Source: Azospirillum sp. OGB3 (GTDB taxonomy: Bacteria > Pseudomonadota > Alphaproteobacteria > Azospirillales > Azospirillaceae). From it: DNA of 64,000 nucleotides. The notes below the pieces were generated by a model. It did no database searches. It was not told the origin of the DNA and was given only the letters and a program-made list of their open reading frames with translations. The translations under genes were made by a program, and so were the position numbers. How positions within the stretch are numbered: position 1 is the stretch's first letter; each line of letters starts with the position of its first letter. Below, one piece after another: positions 19,226 to 28,590 of the stretch. The stretch covers positions 1 to 64,000 of the forward strand of contig NZ_JACHYN010000022.1 of assembly GCF_014192915.1 (NCBI RefSeq), read 5' to 3'.

Positions 19226-20032
19226 TCAGCGCTTGGCGGAGACGACCTGGGCTTTCGCCGGGTCCTTGGGCTTTCCAGGGGCCTTGGCCGTCGCCTTGCC
19301 GGTGGACTTGGCGGCGGCGGCCGCGCTGCCGCTGCGCGAGGCCGGGGCCTGGGCCACGTCGTAGTTCACGTCCGGGTTGCTGACGACCTGTACATCGCAC
19401 AGCGGCTTTGACGACAAATGCATCAGGCCGGCGCTTTTTTCATCGCCGGTCAGGACGCGGATGTCGTCCGCCGTCAGGTCCATCGCCGCCTTGGAGCGGT
19501 CAACGAAGTTGGCGCAATAGAGGCCGGTGCCGATCACCGCGGCGCGGCGGCTGACCTCGTTCGCCAGTTCGGTGCGGAACATGTCGAACTGCCGCGTCGC
19601 GTTGCCGCCGCCCTTCTTGCGGAAATGGTCGATCATCGACGCTTCCGAGTTGGAGATCAGCGAGCGGTTCTTGACCGTGAAGTCCTGGTACAGGTTGAAG
19701 GGCTTCTTTTCCGGATTCACCTGCATGCAGGTCAGCCCGACCACCATCATCTCGGTGTGCATGCGGATGGTCTGCTCCGCGGCGTGCTCGGCACGGCTGT
19801 AGCAGGCGCCGGGCTTGGCCGCGGTGGCCTTGGACGCGGTGCTCTTGGCTGCGGTGCTTTTCGCGGCGGCCGGCTTCGCGGTGGCCTTTGCAGCCGCCTT
19901 TTCAGCCGGCTTCGCCGCCTCCTTGGCGGCGGCCGGCAGCGCGGCGCCGGCGAACAGAACGGCGAGGCCGATGGCGGCGGCGCTGCGCAAGGTGAAGGAA
20001 GGAATGCGGTGGGCGGCGCGCTGGCGATTCAT
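19226..20032 (-). CDS. Exported Ala/Lys-rich hypothetical protein
   Basis: A 268-residue protein with a signal peptide ending near residue 36 (ALPAAA). Next comes a low-complexity Ala/Lys/Pro/Thr stretch (37-73) like the tails of histone H1-like proteins, then a globular domain (about 75-225) with four cysteines (CYSRAEH, LTCMQV, LYCANF, LCDVQ). A second Ala/Lys/Pro tail closes the protein. The flanking tails look like cell-wall or polyanion-binding arms, which is inference. No family recognised for the middle domain. Single-gene unit with a strong terminator. Confidence 0.7.
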   Translation of the reverse strand: MNRQRAAHRIPSFTLRSAAAIGLAVLFAGAALPAAAKEAAKPAEKAAAKATAKPAAAKSTAAKSTASKATAAKPGACYSRAEHAAEQTIRMHTEMMVVGLTCMQVNPEKKPFNLYQDFTVKNRSLISNSEASMIDHFRKKGGGNATRQFDMFRTELANEVSRRAAVIGTGLYCANFVDRSKAAMDLTADDIRVLTGDEKSAGLMHLSSKPLCDVQVVSNPDVNYDVAQAPASRSGSAAAAAKSTGKATAKAPGKPKDPAKAQVVSAKR

Positions 20033-20288
20033 CGTTGGTCCGGCTCCGGTGGCCCTGATTGACGGGCGGAATCCGACGGATCACGCCCTCTCCTTCGCTG
20101 GTTCTACAAGATCCCGACAGACGGTCAACCCATATCGCCCGCCGAAAGACCATTTGTCCCAGCCTGTGGCGCGGCTGTCGCCGGGAAGGCCTAGCGGTTG
20201 CTTGACTTGCGGGCTGGCGGTCTTTCCCAGTATTGCAACAGCCGCGGCGTCATTCTGTGACGCAGGCCACAGATCAGGGCATTTTCCC

Positions 20289-21257
20289 ATGACGCGCACC
20301 GACGGAACCCCATCGGCCATCCGCATCGGCATCGACCTCGGCGGCACGAAGACGGAGGGGATCGCGCTCGGCGCGGCCGGCGAGGAACGCGCCCGCGTCC
20401 GCGTCCCCACCCCGCGCGGCGACTACGACGCGACGGTGCGGACCATCGCCGATCTGGTGGCGCGTCTGGAGCGTGCTACGGAGTCGGCGGGCGCCACCGT
20501 CGGGATCGGCATTCCCGGCGCCATCTCCCCGGCGACGGGGCTGGTGAAGAACGCCAACTCGACCTGGCTGATCGGCAAGCCGTTCGACCAGGATCTGACC
20601 GACGCGCTCAGCCGCCCGGTGCGGGTCGAGAACGACGCCAACTGTCTGGCCGTCTCGGAGGCGGCGGACGGCGCCGGGGCCGGCTGCGGCGTGGTCTTCG
20701 CGGCGATCCTCGGCACCGGCTGCGGGGCGGGAGTCGTCGTGGACGGCCGTCCGCTGCGCGGCCGCAACGCCATCGGCGGCGAATGGGGGCACAACCCCCT
20801 ACCCTGGCCCACCGACGATGAACGGCCCGGCCCCGCCTGCTATTGCGGCAAGTCCGGTTGCCTGGAAACCTTCGTGTCCGGCCCCGCCGTCGCCGCCGAC
20901 CACCGCCGGATCACCGGAGCGGACCTGTCGGCGGAAGCCATCGCGGCGCTGGCGGAGCGCGGCGACGCCGCGGCCCGCGCCACCCTCGACCGGCTGGTGG
21001 GCCGGCTGGGGCGTGGACTGGCGAGCGTCATCAATGTTCTGGACCCCGACGTGATCGTGTTGGGCGGCGGGCTGTCCAATCTGGGATTCCTGTACCCCGT
21101 CCTTCCGCCGGCGATCGCGCGCTGGGCTTTCACGGACAGGTTGGACACGCCAGTCCGCCGGGCCGTCCACGGCGATTCGAGCGGGGTCCGCGGGGCCGCC
21201 TGGCTGTGGCGGCCCGAAGAGGCCGCGGTCAACGCTCGAAATTGTACTCCGGATTGA
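20289..21257 (+). CDS. ROK-family sugar kinase (fructokinase/N-acetylglucosamine kinase-like)
   Basis: A 322-residue cytoplasmic kinase. The ATP-binding DLGGTKTEG motif is at residues 16-24. The sugar-binding block [11 protein letters not shown] is followed by the ROK zinc motif [10 protein letters not shown]. The family phosphorylates glucose, fructose, mannose or N-acetylglucosamine; the GHNPLPWP sequence fits the fructokinase/NagK branch, but the substrate is not certain. ATG 20289 begins the conserved fold; the frame continues open upstream without homology. The 3' end overlaps the opposing small gene by 29 bases. Confidence 0.87.
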   Translation: MTRTDGTPSAIRIGIDLGGTKTEGIALGAAGEERARVRVPTPRGDYDATVRTIADLVARLERATESAGATVGIGIPGAISPATGLVKNANSTWLIGKPFDQDLTDALSRPVRVENDANCLAVSEAADGAGAGCGVVFAAILGTGCGAGVVVDGRPLRGRNAIGGEWGHNPLPWPTDDERPGPACYCGKSGCLETFVSGPAVAADHRRITGADLSAEAIAALAERGDAAARATLDRLVGRLGRGLASVINVLDPDVIVLGGGLSNLGFLYPVLPPAIARWAFTDRLDTPVRRAVHGDSSGVRGAAWLWRPEEAAVNARNCTPD

Positions 21258-21624
21258 GCATCACCTCGCGCGGAGTGCCCGGCACGTTGTCGCCGCCACC
21301 GCCACGCCGAGCCGCCGTTGCCGCGCCGCGCCCGTCGCGGACCGGCGGCGTCAGCGAATTGGTCCGGGAGTAGGACGGCGTGGCGCGGGCCGGATCGGTG
21401 CCGTAGCCGCGCGAGCCGGCACGGAACTGCTCGCCGTTGCCCATGGCACCCCAATGGGACGGCCGCGCTCCGGGAATCGGTTGGGCCTCTTCCATGCGGC
21501 GCATGTGGGGGCCGGTCGGGACCATCTCCTCATACACCCAGGAGGGGTATTCTTGCCTCTGCGCTTCGGCGGGTGCGGCAAAGGCCAGCACCGCGAGGGT
21601 CGCTACAGTCATCGTTCGAAGCAT
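21229..21624 (-). CDS. Small exported hypothetical protein
   Basis: A 131-residue protein with a clear signal peptide ([21 protein letters not shown]). The mature part is Pro/Arg/Gly-rich and low in hydrophobic residues, so probably unstructured. GGAAGG precedes ATG 21624. No family recognised. Confidence 0.6.
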   Translation of the reverse strand: MLRTMTVATLAVLAFAAPAEAQRQEYPSWVYEEMVPTGPHMRRMEEAQPIPGARPSHWGAMGNGEQFRAGSRGYGTDPARATPSYSRTNSLTPPVRDGRGAATAARRGGGGDNVPGTPREVMLNPEYNFER

Positions 21625-21753
21625 GACACGGCGGCCTTCCATCCTTTTGCGTGTGGAAGTCCGATTCCGCCGGATGCGGCCGCGCATGTCCAGGGAGGAG
21701 GCGGATTACTCAGCCCGCAACCTCCATCCGGTGAACACCCCATTCCGGTTCAA

Positions 21754-23439
21754 TCAGGGCCGCGCCGCGCCGTAAAGCGTCAGGGTCAGCCGCTTGCCGG
21801 TGTTGTAGTTGAAGCCTGTGAAACGGCCGAGCGGCACCGGCTCCGCCCCCTTGAGCGCCGCGCGGAACTCCGCCTCTTCCCGATCGGTCACCAGGGCCAG
21901 CCCGCAGGACGGGTTCTCCGCCAGATGGGCGGCGGCGCCCGTCCCGTGGGTCAGGCGCGTGTCGGTGCCCAGCAGGAAGACGAGGCTCGGCTCCGAGTAG
22001 CCGGCGGAGGCGACCAAGCTGTCGGCGCAGGGGCGAACCGCCGCGACCGTCCGCGCCGCCTGCCGGCTGATCCACACGCCGTCGATGCCCGGCAGGACCG
22101 CGCCGTAGGTGCCCGCGTACAGCACCGCCGCCGCCGCCAGTCCCGCCGCGAAACCCGGTTTCTCCCGGCGCTGGGCGAACAGGCGTACGGCCAGCGCGTA
22201 CAGCACCAGCACCACCGGCAGCATGGCGACGGCGACCGGATCGACGCGCCCGTCCACCAGATAGGGGATCACCGCGACCGCCACCGCCAGGGCGCCGAAC
22301 CCGATGGCTCCGAAAACGGTGGCGGCCCAGAACAAGCCCCGGCGCGGCGCGTCGGCGCGGCGCAGGAAATGCTCGCGCGCCGCGGCGGCGGTCAGGATGG
22401 CGATGGCCGGGAAGACCGGCAGCGTGTAGTGCAGCAGCTTGGTCGGCACCGCCTCGAAGACCAGCCAACTCGGGATGATCCAGGCGATGCAGAAGCGCAC
22501 GGCGTCCGGCGCCGGCCCGGCGCCCTTGCGGTGGCGCCACGCCCAGGGAACGGCCAGCAGCGCCAGGAAGGACCAGGGCGCAAAGGTTACCCAGAAGGTG
22601 CCCAGGTAATAGCCGGGCGGCAGGCCTTTGGCCTCCTGACCGCTCACCACCTTGCCCATCATGTCGTGCCCGACCGACTCGGCGAAGAAGGCGCCCTTGG
22701 TCTTGATGGTTATGGCGATCAGCCAGGGCGCGGCGATGGCGACCACGATGGCGAGGCCGACCAGCGGGCGCAACCGCTTCAGCCAGCCGGCCCGGCGGTC
22801 CAGCACCGCCAGAACGACCGCCGTCGTCCCCGACACCAGGAGGACGATCGGTCCCTTGATGAGGATGCCGATCCCCGCGGCGATCCAGAAGGCGAGCGGC
22901 GCCGCCCAGCCGGACCGCTCCGCATGGCGGTTCAGATAGAGGCTGGCCAGCGCCGCCTGCCCGATCACGATGGTGGACAGCAGGACCGCGTCGGTCTTGG
23001 CCATGCGGGCCTCGACGCCCAGCACGACGCAGGAGGCCATCATCAGCCCGGCGAGGAAGCCGACCGTTCCGCCGAACATCCGCGCCCCGGTCCAGGCCGT
23101 CGCCAGCACCGCCAGCACCGCCCCGATCAGGGAGGGGATGCGGAAGGTCCAGATCTCCTTGGGCATCCCGTTCGGCCCGTCGACCAGCCGCGTCGCCGCC
23201 GTCTGCAGCCAGTAGATGCCCACCGGCTTCTTGTGGCGCGCCTCGTCCTGGAAGCGGATGTCCACATAGTCGCCGCTTTCCAGCATCTGGTGCGACGCCT
23301 GGGCGAAGCGCGCCTCGTCCCGGTCGAAGGGCGGCAGATCGAAGAAGCCGGGCAGGAACAGCAGGACGCTGAGCACCGCCAGAAGCAGATAGGCCGGGAC
23401 CGGCAGGCGGCCAGCCGCGGCGCTCGGCACCGCGCTCAC
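21754..23439 (-). CDS. GT39/ArnT-like membrane glycosyltransferase
   Basis: A 561-residue polytopic membrane protein of the dolichyl-phosphate-mannose mannosyltransferase (PMT/ArnT) superfamily. The first periplasmic loop has PPFDRDEARFAQASHQM (about 34-50) with the catalytic-type Asp-Glu pair, then about eleven more membrane segments. Members transfer a sugar from a polyprenyl-phosphate donor to lipid A or another acceptor on the periplasmic face. It overlaps the LAB_N gene by four bases and follows the GT2 gene, which could make its donor. Confidence 0.85.
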   Translation of the reverse strand: MSAVPSAAAGRLPVPAYLLLAVLSVLLFLPGFFDLPPFDRDEARFAQASHQMLESGDYVDIRFQDEARHKKPVGIYWLQTAATRLVDGPNGMPKEIWTFRIPSLIGAVLAVLATAWTGARMFGGTVGFLAGLMMASCVVLGVEARMAKTDAVLLSTIVIGQAALASLYLNRHAERSGWAAPLAFWIAAGIGILIKGPIVLLVSGTTAVVLAVLDRRAGWLKRLRPLVGLAIVVAIAAPWLIAITIKTKGAFFAESVGHDMMGKVVSGQEAKGLPPGYYLGTFWVTFAPWSFLALLAVPWAWRHRKGAGPAPDAVRFCIAWIIPSWLVFEAVPTKLLHYTLPVFPAIAILTAAAAREHFLRRADAPRRGLFWAATVFGAIGFGALAVAVAVIPYLVDGRVDPVAVAMLPVVLVLYALAVRLFAQRREKPGFAAGLAAAAVLYAGTYGAVLPGIDGVWISRQAARTVAAVRPCADSLVASAGYSEPSLVFLLGTDTRLTHGTGAAAHLAENPSCGLALVTDREEAEFRAALKGAEPVPLGRFTGFNYNTGKRLTLTLYGAARP

Positions 23440-23771
23440 GGCGCGCCCGCCGCGTTGCCGTCCGCACCGCCGTTCCGGCGGTTGTTCAAGACGAAGTAGA
23501 GATTCCGGAAATAGATGATGAGACCCAGCCCCTGGCCGAACATGAACACCGGATCACCCCGCTGGATCGAGTAGGCCAACAAAAGAACCCCGCCGCCGAT
23601 CGAGAAGTACCAGAAGAGGTCCGGCACGATGCTGCGCCGGGCGCGCTCGCTGGCGATCCATTGCACGACGAAGCGCATCATGAAGAGCGTCTGCGCGAAA
23701 AAGCCGACGCCGACCCAGATCAGGTCGGCGGTGCTTTGGCTCTGGTACCAGGCGATGGCGCGTTCGAGCAT
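23436..23771 (-). CDS. Lipid A biosynthesis N-terminal (LAB_N) domain membrane protein
   Basis: A 111-residue protein with three membrane segments (about 17-36, 50-67 and 73-92). It has the LAB_N signature FFAQTLFMMRFVVQWIASER and the motif PDLFWYFSIGGG. The domain occurs alone or fused to LpxB; the stand-alone role is not settled. Genes on both sides make polyprenyl-linked glycan enzymes, so it likely works on the same lipid-linked sugar. Confidence 0.85.
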   Translation of the reverse strand: MLERAIAWYQSQSTADLIWVGVGFFAQTLFMMRFVVQWIASERARRSIVPDLFWYFSIGGGVLLLAYSIQRGDPVFMFGQGLGLIIYFRNLYFVLNNRRNGGADGNAAGAP

Positions 23772-23802
23772 CGGGCGGCGACCGGTCCGGACGGAGATGG
23801 GG

Positions 23803-24561
23803 TCAGCGGTCTTCGACCGCAGGCGACAGCGCGGTGCGCCGCTTCAGCCAATAGACGCCCAGCAGATCGACCACGCCGATCAGCCCGCGGCGCCAGTTGG
23901 TGTATTTCGACACCCCCCGTTCCCGCGGCCGATGGTTGACCGGCACATAGGCCACCGGATGGCCGTGCGACCGGAACAGCGCGGGAAGGAAGCGGTGCAT
24001 CGCCCCGAAGAAGGGCAGATCGAGGAAGGCGTCGCGGCGGAACAGCTTCAGCCCGCAGCCGCTGTCCGTGCAGCCGTCCTGCAGGAAGGACTGCCGCACC
24101 GCGTTCGCAAAGCGCGAGGCCAGACGCTTGGACAGCGTGTCCTGCCGCTTCTTGCGCAGGCCGCCGACCAGCACCGGCGCGTCCGGACCGCCCTTGGCGG
24201 CCAGGGCGAACAGGGCAGGAATGTCGGCGGGATCGTTCTGGCCGTCGCCGTCGAGGGTGGCGATCCACTCCCCGCGCGCCGCCTTCACCCCGGTGCGCAC
24301 GGCCGCGCTCTGCCCGGACCGGCGGACATGGCGGACCAGCCGCAGGCGGCCCGCGGCGACCACGGGGGCGAGGCGCGTCAGCGTGTCGTCGCTGGAGCCG
24401 TCGTCCACATAGATCACCTCGAAGGCGCGGCCCAGCACGGCGGCGGGCGACAGCGCGCGCTCGATCTCTTCAAGAAGGGGAAGGACGTTTTCGGCCTCGT
24501 TGAAGACCGGAACCACGACCGACAGCCGCACGGGCGGACGGCCCTCGGAATCTACGCTCAC
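23803..24561 (-). CDS. GT2 polyprenyl-phosphate glycosyltransferase (DPM1-like)
   Basis: A 252-residue GT-A fold enzyme. LSVVVPVFNEAENV starts the fold (about 13-26). IYVDDGSSDDT and TLDGDGQNDP supply the metal-binding aspartates, and a basic tail contains RERGVSKYTNWRRG. Members load a sugar onto undecaprenyl phosphate at the cytoplasmic face. GTG 24561 with GGGA upstream is preferred over TTG 24582. First gene of the GT2, LAB_N, ArnT-like set. Confidence 0.83.
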   Translation of the reverse strand: MSVDSEGRPPVRLSVVVPVFNEAENVLPLLEEIERALSPAAVLGRAFEVIYVDDGSSDDTLTRLAPVVAAGRLRLVRHVRRSGQSAAVRTGVKAARGEWIATLDGDGQNDPADIPALFALAAKGGPDAPVLVGGLRKKRQDTLSKRLASRFANAVRQSFLQDGCTDSGCGLKLFRRDAFLDLPFFGAMHRFLPALFRSHGHPVAYVPVNHRPRERGVSKYTNWRRGLIGVVDLLGVYWLKRRTALSPAVEDR

Positions 24562-24653
24562 TGGATTAATCCCATTCGCCAAGTGGCGGGCAAATTACTC
24601 CCGCCGCCCGGCAAACGGTAGAGGAAAAGGTTGGGACAGTCTCCCGCCCGCCC

Positions 24654-26282
24654 TCAGCCCTTGCGGTCTTCGATGGGCATCGGCACGTAGCGCAGGTCGC
24701 CGTCACGGCTGAGCAGCATCAGCACGGTCTTGCGCCCCTGGCTGCGCGCGTCGTCGACCAGGCGGTTCAGGTCCTCCGGAGTCTTCACCGGTTCCTGCCC
24801 CGCCTCCACGATGACGTCGCCGGCCTCGATGCCGCGCTCGCTGGCGGCGCTGGCATCGCCGACCTCGGTCACCACCACGCCCTCGACGTCGGGATTGATG
24901 GAAAAGCTGTCGCGCAGCCCGGGGGTGAGTTGCGACAGGGTCAGGCCGAGCACCTGCTTGGTGTCGATGGTCGTCTCCGGACGCGGCGCCCCGCTCGATC
25001 CGGAAAGGGCGACCTGCTCCTGCGGCTCCAACTCGCCCACCGTCACGGTCAGGGTTTCGGCCCTGCCCTCGCGCACCAGTTCCAGCGGCACCGCGGACCC
25101 AATCTTCGTGGTGGCGACGACGCGCGGCAGTTCGCGCATCTGCTCGATGGACTCGCCGTTGAAACGGGTGATGACGTCGCCCTGCCGGACGCCGCCCTTC
25201 CCCGCCGGGCCCTCCGGCGACACGCTGGTCACCAGGGCGCCCGCCGGCTCCTGCATGCCCAGGCTCTCGGCGATGTCCGGGGTCACGCTCTGCACCTGGA
25301 CGCCCAGCCAGCCGCGGCGCACCTGGCCATGGTCGCGGAGTTGCTCGACGACCGGGCGCGCGACGGAGGACGGGATGGCAAAGCCGATGCCCACCGACCC
25401 GCCGGTCGGCGAGTAGATCGCCGTGTTGATTCCGATCACCTCGCCGTTGAGATTGTAGAGCGGTCCGCCGGAATTGCCGCGGTTGATCGAGGCGTCGGTC
25501 TGCAGATAATCGTCGTACGGCCCTTGCTGGATGTCGCGCTGCCGCGCCGACAGGATTCCCGCGGTCACCGACCCGCCGAGGCCGAAGGGGTTGCCGATGG
25601 CGACCACCCAGTCGCCGACCCGCAGCGCCTCGCTGTCGCCCCAGGGGGCAGAGACCAGCGGCTTCTTGCTGTCCACCTTCAAAACGGCAAGGTCGGTCGG
25701 CCCATCCACGCCGACGAGCTTCGCCGGCAGTTTCGTGCCGTCGTGCATGGTGACGGAGATCTCCGCCGCTTCCGACACCACATGGCTGTTGGTGACGACG
25801 AAGCCCGCCGGGTCGATGATGAAACCGGAGCCCAAGGCGGCCGTCGGGCGCGGTGCCGGTTGCTGTTGTTGCGGCTGGCCGCGCTGGCGGTCGCGAAACT
25901 CGCGGAAGAATTCCTCGAAGGGCGAACCGGGCGGAAAGCCTGGCATGTCCGGTCCGCGCGGCCCCGCCTGCGGACCGCCCTGCGCAGGCGCCTGCGTCGT
26001 GGATATGAAGACAACCGCGTCCAGTTGCTTCTCCGCGAGATCGGCGAAGGTCGGGGGGGCGTTGGGCGGCAGGATGGACGCCAGCGGCGGCGCTGCGGGA
26101 GCCGGAGCGGCCGCTCCCCCCGCGTCCTGCGCGAAGGCCGGCGCCGAAAAAGTCAGGATGGCGGCAAAAAGCCCCGCGGACACGGTGGGCACCGCCGAGT
26201 GCGATGCAGATCCGCTCGTCAATCCGGCTGGGCGCCGGACTGGGCCGGACCGGGGCCGGAATCGATCGATGGAATGCGGCAT
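24654..26282 (-). CDS. degP: Do/DegP-family periplasmic serine protease
   Basis: A 542-residue quality-control protease and chaperone. A long signal region ends near residue 51 (APAFA). The trypsin-like domain has His167 (TNSHVV), Asp197 (PTDLAVL) and Ser271 (GNSGGPL). Two PDZ domains follow (about 315-405 and 440-535). A Gln/Pro-rich insertion (134-147) is typical of the LA loop. GGAG precedes ATG 26282. It lies upstream of the lipid-glycan genes, which start about 90 bases after its stop. Confidence 0.92.
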   Translation of the reverse strand: MPHSIDRFRPRSGPVRRPAGLTSGSASHSAVPTVSAGLFAAILTFSAPAFAQDAGGAAAPAPAAPPLASILPPNAPPTFADLAEKQLDAVVFISTTQAPAQGGPQAGPRGPDMPGFPPGSPFEEFFREFRDRQRGQPQQQQPAPRPTAALGSGFIIDPAGFVVTNSHVVSEAAEISVTMHDGTKLPAKLVGVDGPTDLAVLKVDSKKPLVSAPWGDSEALRVGDWVVAIGNPFGLGGSVTAGILSARQRDIQQGPYDDYLQTDASINRGNSGGPLYNLNGEVIGINTAIYSPTGGSVGIGFAIPSSVARPVVEQLRDHGQVRRGWLGVQVQSVTPDIAESLGMQEPAGALVTSVSPEGPAGKGGVRQGDVITRFNGESIEQMRELPRVVATTKIGSAVPLELVREGRAETLTVTVGELEPQEQVALSGSSGAPRPETTIDTKQVLGLTLSQLTPGLRDSFSINPDVEGVVVTEVGDASAASERGIEAGDVIVEAGQEPVKTPEDLNRLVDDARSQGRKTVLMLLSRDGDLRYVPMPIEDRKG

Positions 26283-26731
26283 GAAGAAACTCCGCCTGTC
26301 GGACAGCACGCGCCACGCAAGGGGCGCTTCATGTCAACAGAACGCTCCGCAACGCATTCCGGACCGCGGCGGATTTTCAAACCTCTTTGCAACCGCGTCC
26401 TTACGACCAATTCGTGAAATACAGTTTTTAAAATTCTCTTCCGCGGATGTTCCTATGCGATTCGCGCAGGCATTGCCACAAGGCAATCCGGCCTTTGGAC
26501 GAAGGGTCCGGCAAGCCGCCTAAGCGCAATTTTTCCATGCGGCGCAAAGTTCTTCTGGCATTTTCCCGGCAAGTTCCCGATATTCATCCATACCGACAAC
26601 ATCGCACGCAAAAACGGCTCCTGACGTGAAGCCCGTGCACGCGCCCGCGTGCCGCTGCGTCAGAAGGCGTGCGATACGGCCCAAGCAGCGTACGCATGAC
26701 TCAAAATTCACTTTGGCAACCGAGCGACATA
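26283..26731. other. Gap between degP and the HTH gene
   Basis: About 450 bases with no convincing gene; the middle (26400-26600) is AT-richer and probably carries divergent promoters for degP and the HTH gene. In-frame starts for the HTH gene at 26669 and 26696 fall in this region. No repeat or hairpin stands out. Confidence 0.35.
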
Positions 26732-27565
26732 ATGAACGCAGAAACCGGGTCCGAACCGGAGGCTCCGAAGAAGCGCGGACGAATCCCCCAGTCGGCGTGG
26801 CCGCAGATTCTTGAGCGTTACCGTTCCGGCGCCACCCTGTCGGCGATCGCGCGCGAATTCGAATGCACGCCGAGCGCCATTTCCTACATCATCCGCAAGG
26901 CCGAAGCCGCCGGCGAGAAGGATGCACCGGTCGAAGAGGGCGCCGTCAGCGACGGCGCCGCCGAAGCGCCGGCCGGCGACGCCCTGGCGGAAGAGCCGCC
27001 GCCCGCTCCGGTGGTCGCCGCGGAATCGCCGGCACCGGCCAAGCCGGCGCGCCGCGCCGCGGCCGCCGCGCCGGTTTCGGCCCCGGCTCCGGCCTCCCAG
27101 GCGGCGGCGCCCAGCACCGCGGTTCCGGCACCCCCGGCCGCGGCTCTCCAGCCCGCGCCGGTTCAGCCGTCCGCGCCGGCCCAGACCGAGACGTTGCGCC
27201 TCAACCGTCCGGAGCCGCAGCCGGCGCCGGTTCAGCCGGCCCCGGTCCAGCCGACGGCCGCCCCCGCGCAAACCGCTCCGCAGCCTGCCGCGGCGGACGG
27301 CAGCCGCTCCGCCGGCACCAATCCGCCGCCGGTCGATGCCGTCGAGGCCCGGCTGCGCGACACCGCGCGCGGTTGCCTGAACGCTTACCGCGGCTGGCGC
27401 CAGCAACCCGGCGAAGCGTCGATCCAGACGCTGTCGGAAGCGGTGCACGAGTTGCGCAAGGCCCTGGCACGCATCGAGATCGACATGTCGGCCAGCCGCC
27501 GTGAAGAACAGGCGATCCGGCCCATCCCGATCCCGGCGCACCGCACGGCGCGCCGAACACCGTAA
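26732..27565 (+). CDS. HTH protein with long Pro/Ala linker
   Basis: About 277 residues. The N-terminus (about 12-60) has a helix-turn-helix: SAWPQILERYRSGATLSAIA, then EFECTPSAISYIIRKAE. A 130-residue Pro/Ala/Gln-rich linker with repeated PAPVQP units follows. A C-terminal helical domain (about 200-260) contains a basic, conserved-looking DTARGCLNAYRGWR. The first part resembles DNA-binding domains that read a target through a recognition helix like that of GcrA or resolvase-type proteins. Function unknown; role as regulator inferred. ATG 26696 is an alternative start. Confidence 0.65.
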   Translation: MNAETGSEPEAPKKRGRIPQSAWPQILERYRSGATLSAIAREFECTPSAISYIIRKAEAAGEKDAPVEEGAVSDGAAEAPAGDALAEEPPPAPVVAAESPAPAKPARRAAAAAPVSAPAPASQAAAPSTAVPAPPAAALQPAPVQPSAPAQTETLRLNRPEPQPAPVQPAPVQPTAAPAQTAPQPAAADGSRSAGTNPPPVDAVEARLRDTARGCLNAYRGWRQQPGEASIQTLSEAVHELRKALARIEIDMSASRREEQAIRPIPIPAHRTARRTP

Positions 27566-27610
27566 GGCAGACCATCCGTACGGGTCTTTGCAACGCCACT
27601 TGGGTTACCG

Positions 27611-27646
27611 AAAAGCCCTTCCCCGCTGATGGGGAAGGGCTTTTTT
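27611..27646 (+). terminator. Strong intrinsic terminator
   Basis: AAAAGCCCTTCCCC, loop GCTGAT, GGGGAAGGGC and six T form a classic terminator about 45 bases after the HTH gene. The A-rich left flank would let it act in both directions. Confidence 0.9.
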
Positions 27647-27780
27647 CGTGCTTTCCGCCTTTCGGCCTAGACCGTCCGCCGGCACCGCATACCTCCAACG
27701 CCACAAGGAAAAGCCCTACGGACTCCAGTGGAATGGCGGCTATACTGGTGGCAAGCAAGCAAAAGCCGGAGGAACGCCCG

Positions 27781-28005
27781 ATGACCTTCCGCAGGAACAC
27801 CGAACTGCCCGAATCGGTGAAGCGGTGCCTGCCGCCGCACGCGCAGGACCTCTACCGCTGGGCCTTCAACCACACTTGGCAAGGTTGCCGGTCGCCGGAG
27901 GCGCGTCAGGCCCTGCAGCGTGAGCGGCTGGCCCACAAGGTCGCCTGGGCCGCCGTCCGGCGGCTTTACGAACCGGACGGCGGTGGCTGGCGTCCCAAGC
28001 ATTGA
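27781..28005 (+). CDS. ChaB-family protein
   Basis: A 74-residue protein with the ChaB pattern: ELPESVKRCLPPHAQDLYRW, then FNHTWQ and a final AWAAVRRLYE. ChaB was first named as a regulator of the cation antiporter ChaA, but the real function of the family is unclear. GGAGGA is eight bases before ATG 27781. It converges on the phoU remnant. Confidence 0.87.
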   Translation: MTFRRNTELPESVKRCLPPHAQDLYRWAFNHTWQGCRSPEARQALQRERLAHKVAWAAVRRLYEPDGGGWRPKH

Positions 28006-28018
28006 AGCAAACCTGCAC

Positions 28019-28400
28019 TTTCCCCATCACGGTGACGCTGCTGAGGTCGCCCTTGGCCCGTTCGTCGGACGGCAGGCGCCCCTGAGCGATGCAGCAGATG
28101 TGTTCAGCCATGTTCGTGGCGTGGTCCCCCGCCCGCTCGATGGACTTCGCCACGGACAACGGATGGGTGCAGCCGGTGATCTGGGCCGGCGACTCCGTCA
28201 TGTAGGTCGGGAATTCACGGAACAGGCTGGTGTAGGCCGCCTCGACCTGCCCATCCCGGTTGCGGACGGCCATCGCCCGTTCGGCGTCCTGCTCATCTCA
28301 GGTGCCCGCCACGTCGCGGATCATGCCGAGCACCATTTCGCCCATCCAAGGACAGCGACGCGACGGGCGGTTCGACCGGCAAGGCTGCCCACGCGTGTCC
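28019..28400 (-). pseudogene. phoU: Broken remnant of phoU
   Basis: Read leftward, three pieces match the C-terminal half of PhoU, the phosphate-signalling adaptor. PPVASLS is in one frame (about 28365-28395), MGEMVLGMIRDV in the next, and after an in-frame TGA (28298-28300) come DAERAMAVRNRDGQV, SIERAGDHATNMAEH and GDLSSVTVMGK. A frameshift near 28350, the stop, and the missing N-terminal half show decay. Usually conserved residues are also changed (for example HPLSVAKSIERAGDH for the common HLLFIAKNIERIGDH). A full-length phoU presumably exists elsewhere. Confidence 0.8.
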
Positions 28401-28590
28401 GCCGTTGATCCCGACTCTCTTTTTCCCGTTCCATTGCCACACCGCACCGCCTGGACGTCTCTCGCGGCCGGCTGCGGAAGAGCATGTTAACAATTAAAGC
28501 AGATTATCTTATGACACTGCCAAAGCGCTGGAGTAACCGCGCCCGGAACCCTGCGCTGCGCCGGGAAGGGGCCGATTGTCGGACGGGGTC

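Noticed and set aside
23630-24621. Plus-strand frames opposite the GT2 and LAB_N genes
   Set aside because: Both minus-strand proteins have clear family motifs; the plus frames are compositional shadows.
28293-28493. A separate 66-codon minus-strand gene
   Set aside because: Its end (PPVASLS) is better explained as a frame-shifted piece of the phoU remnant.
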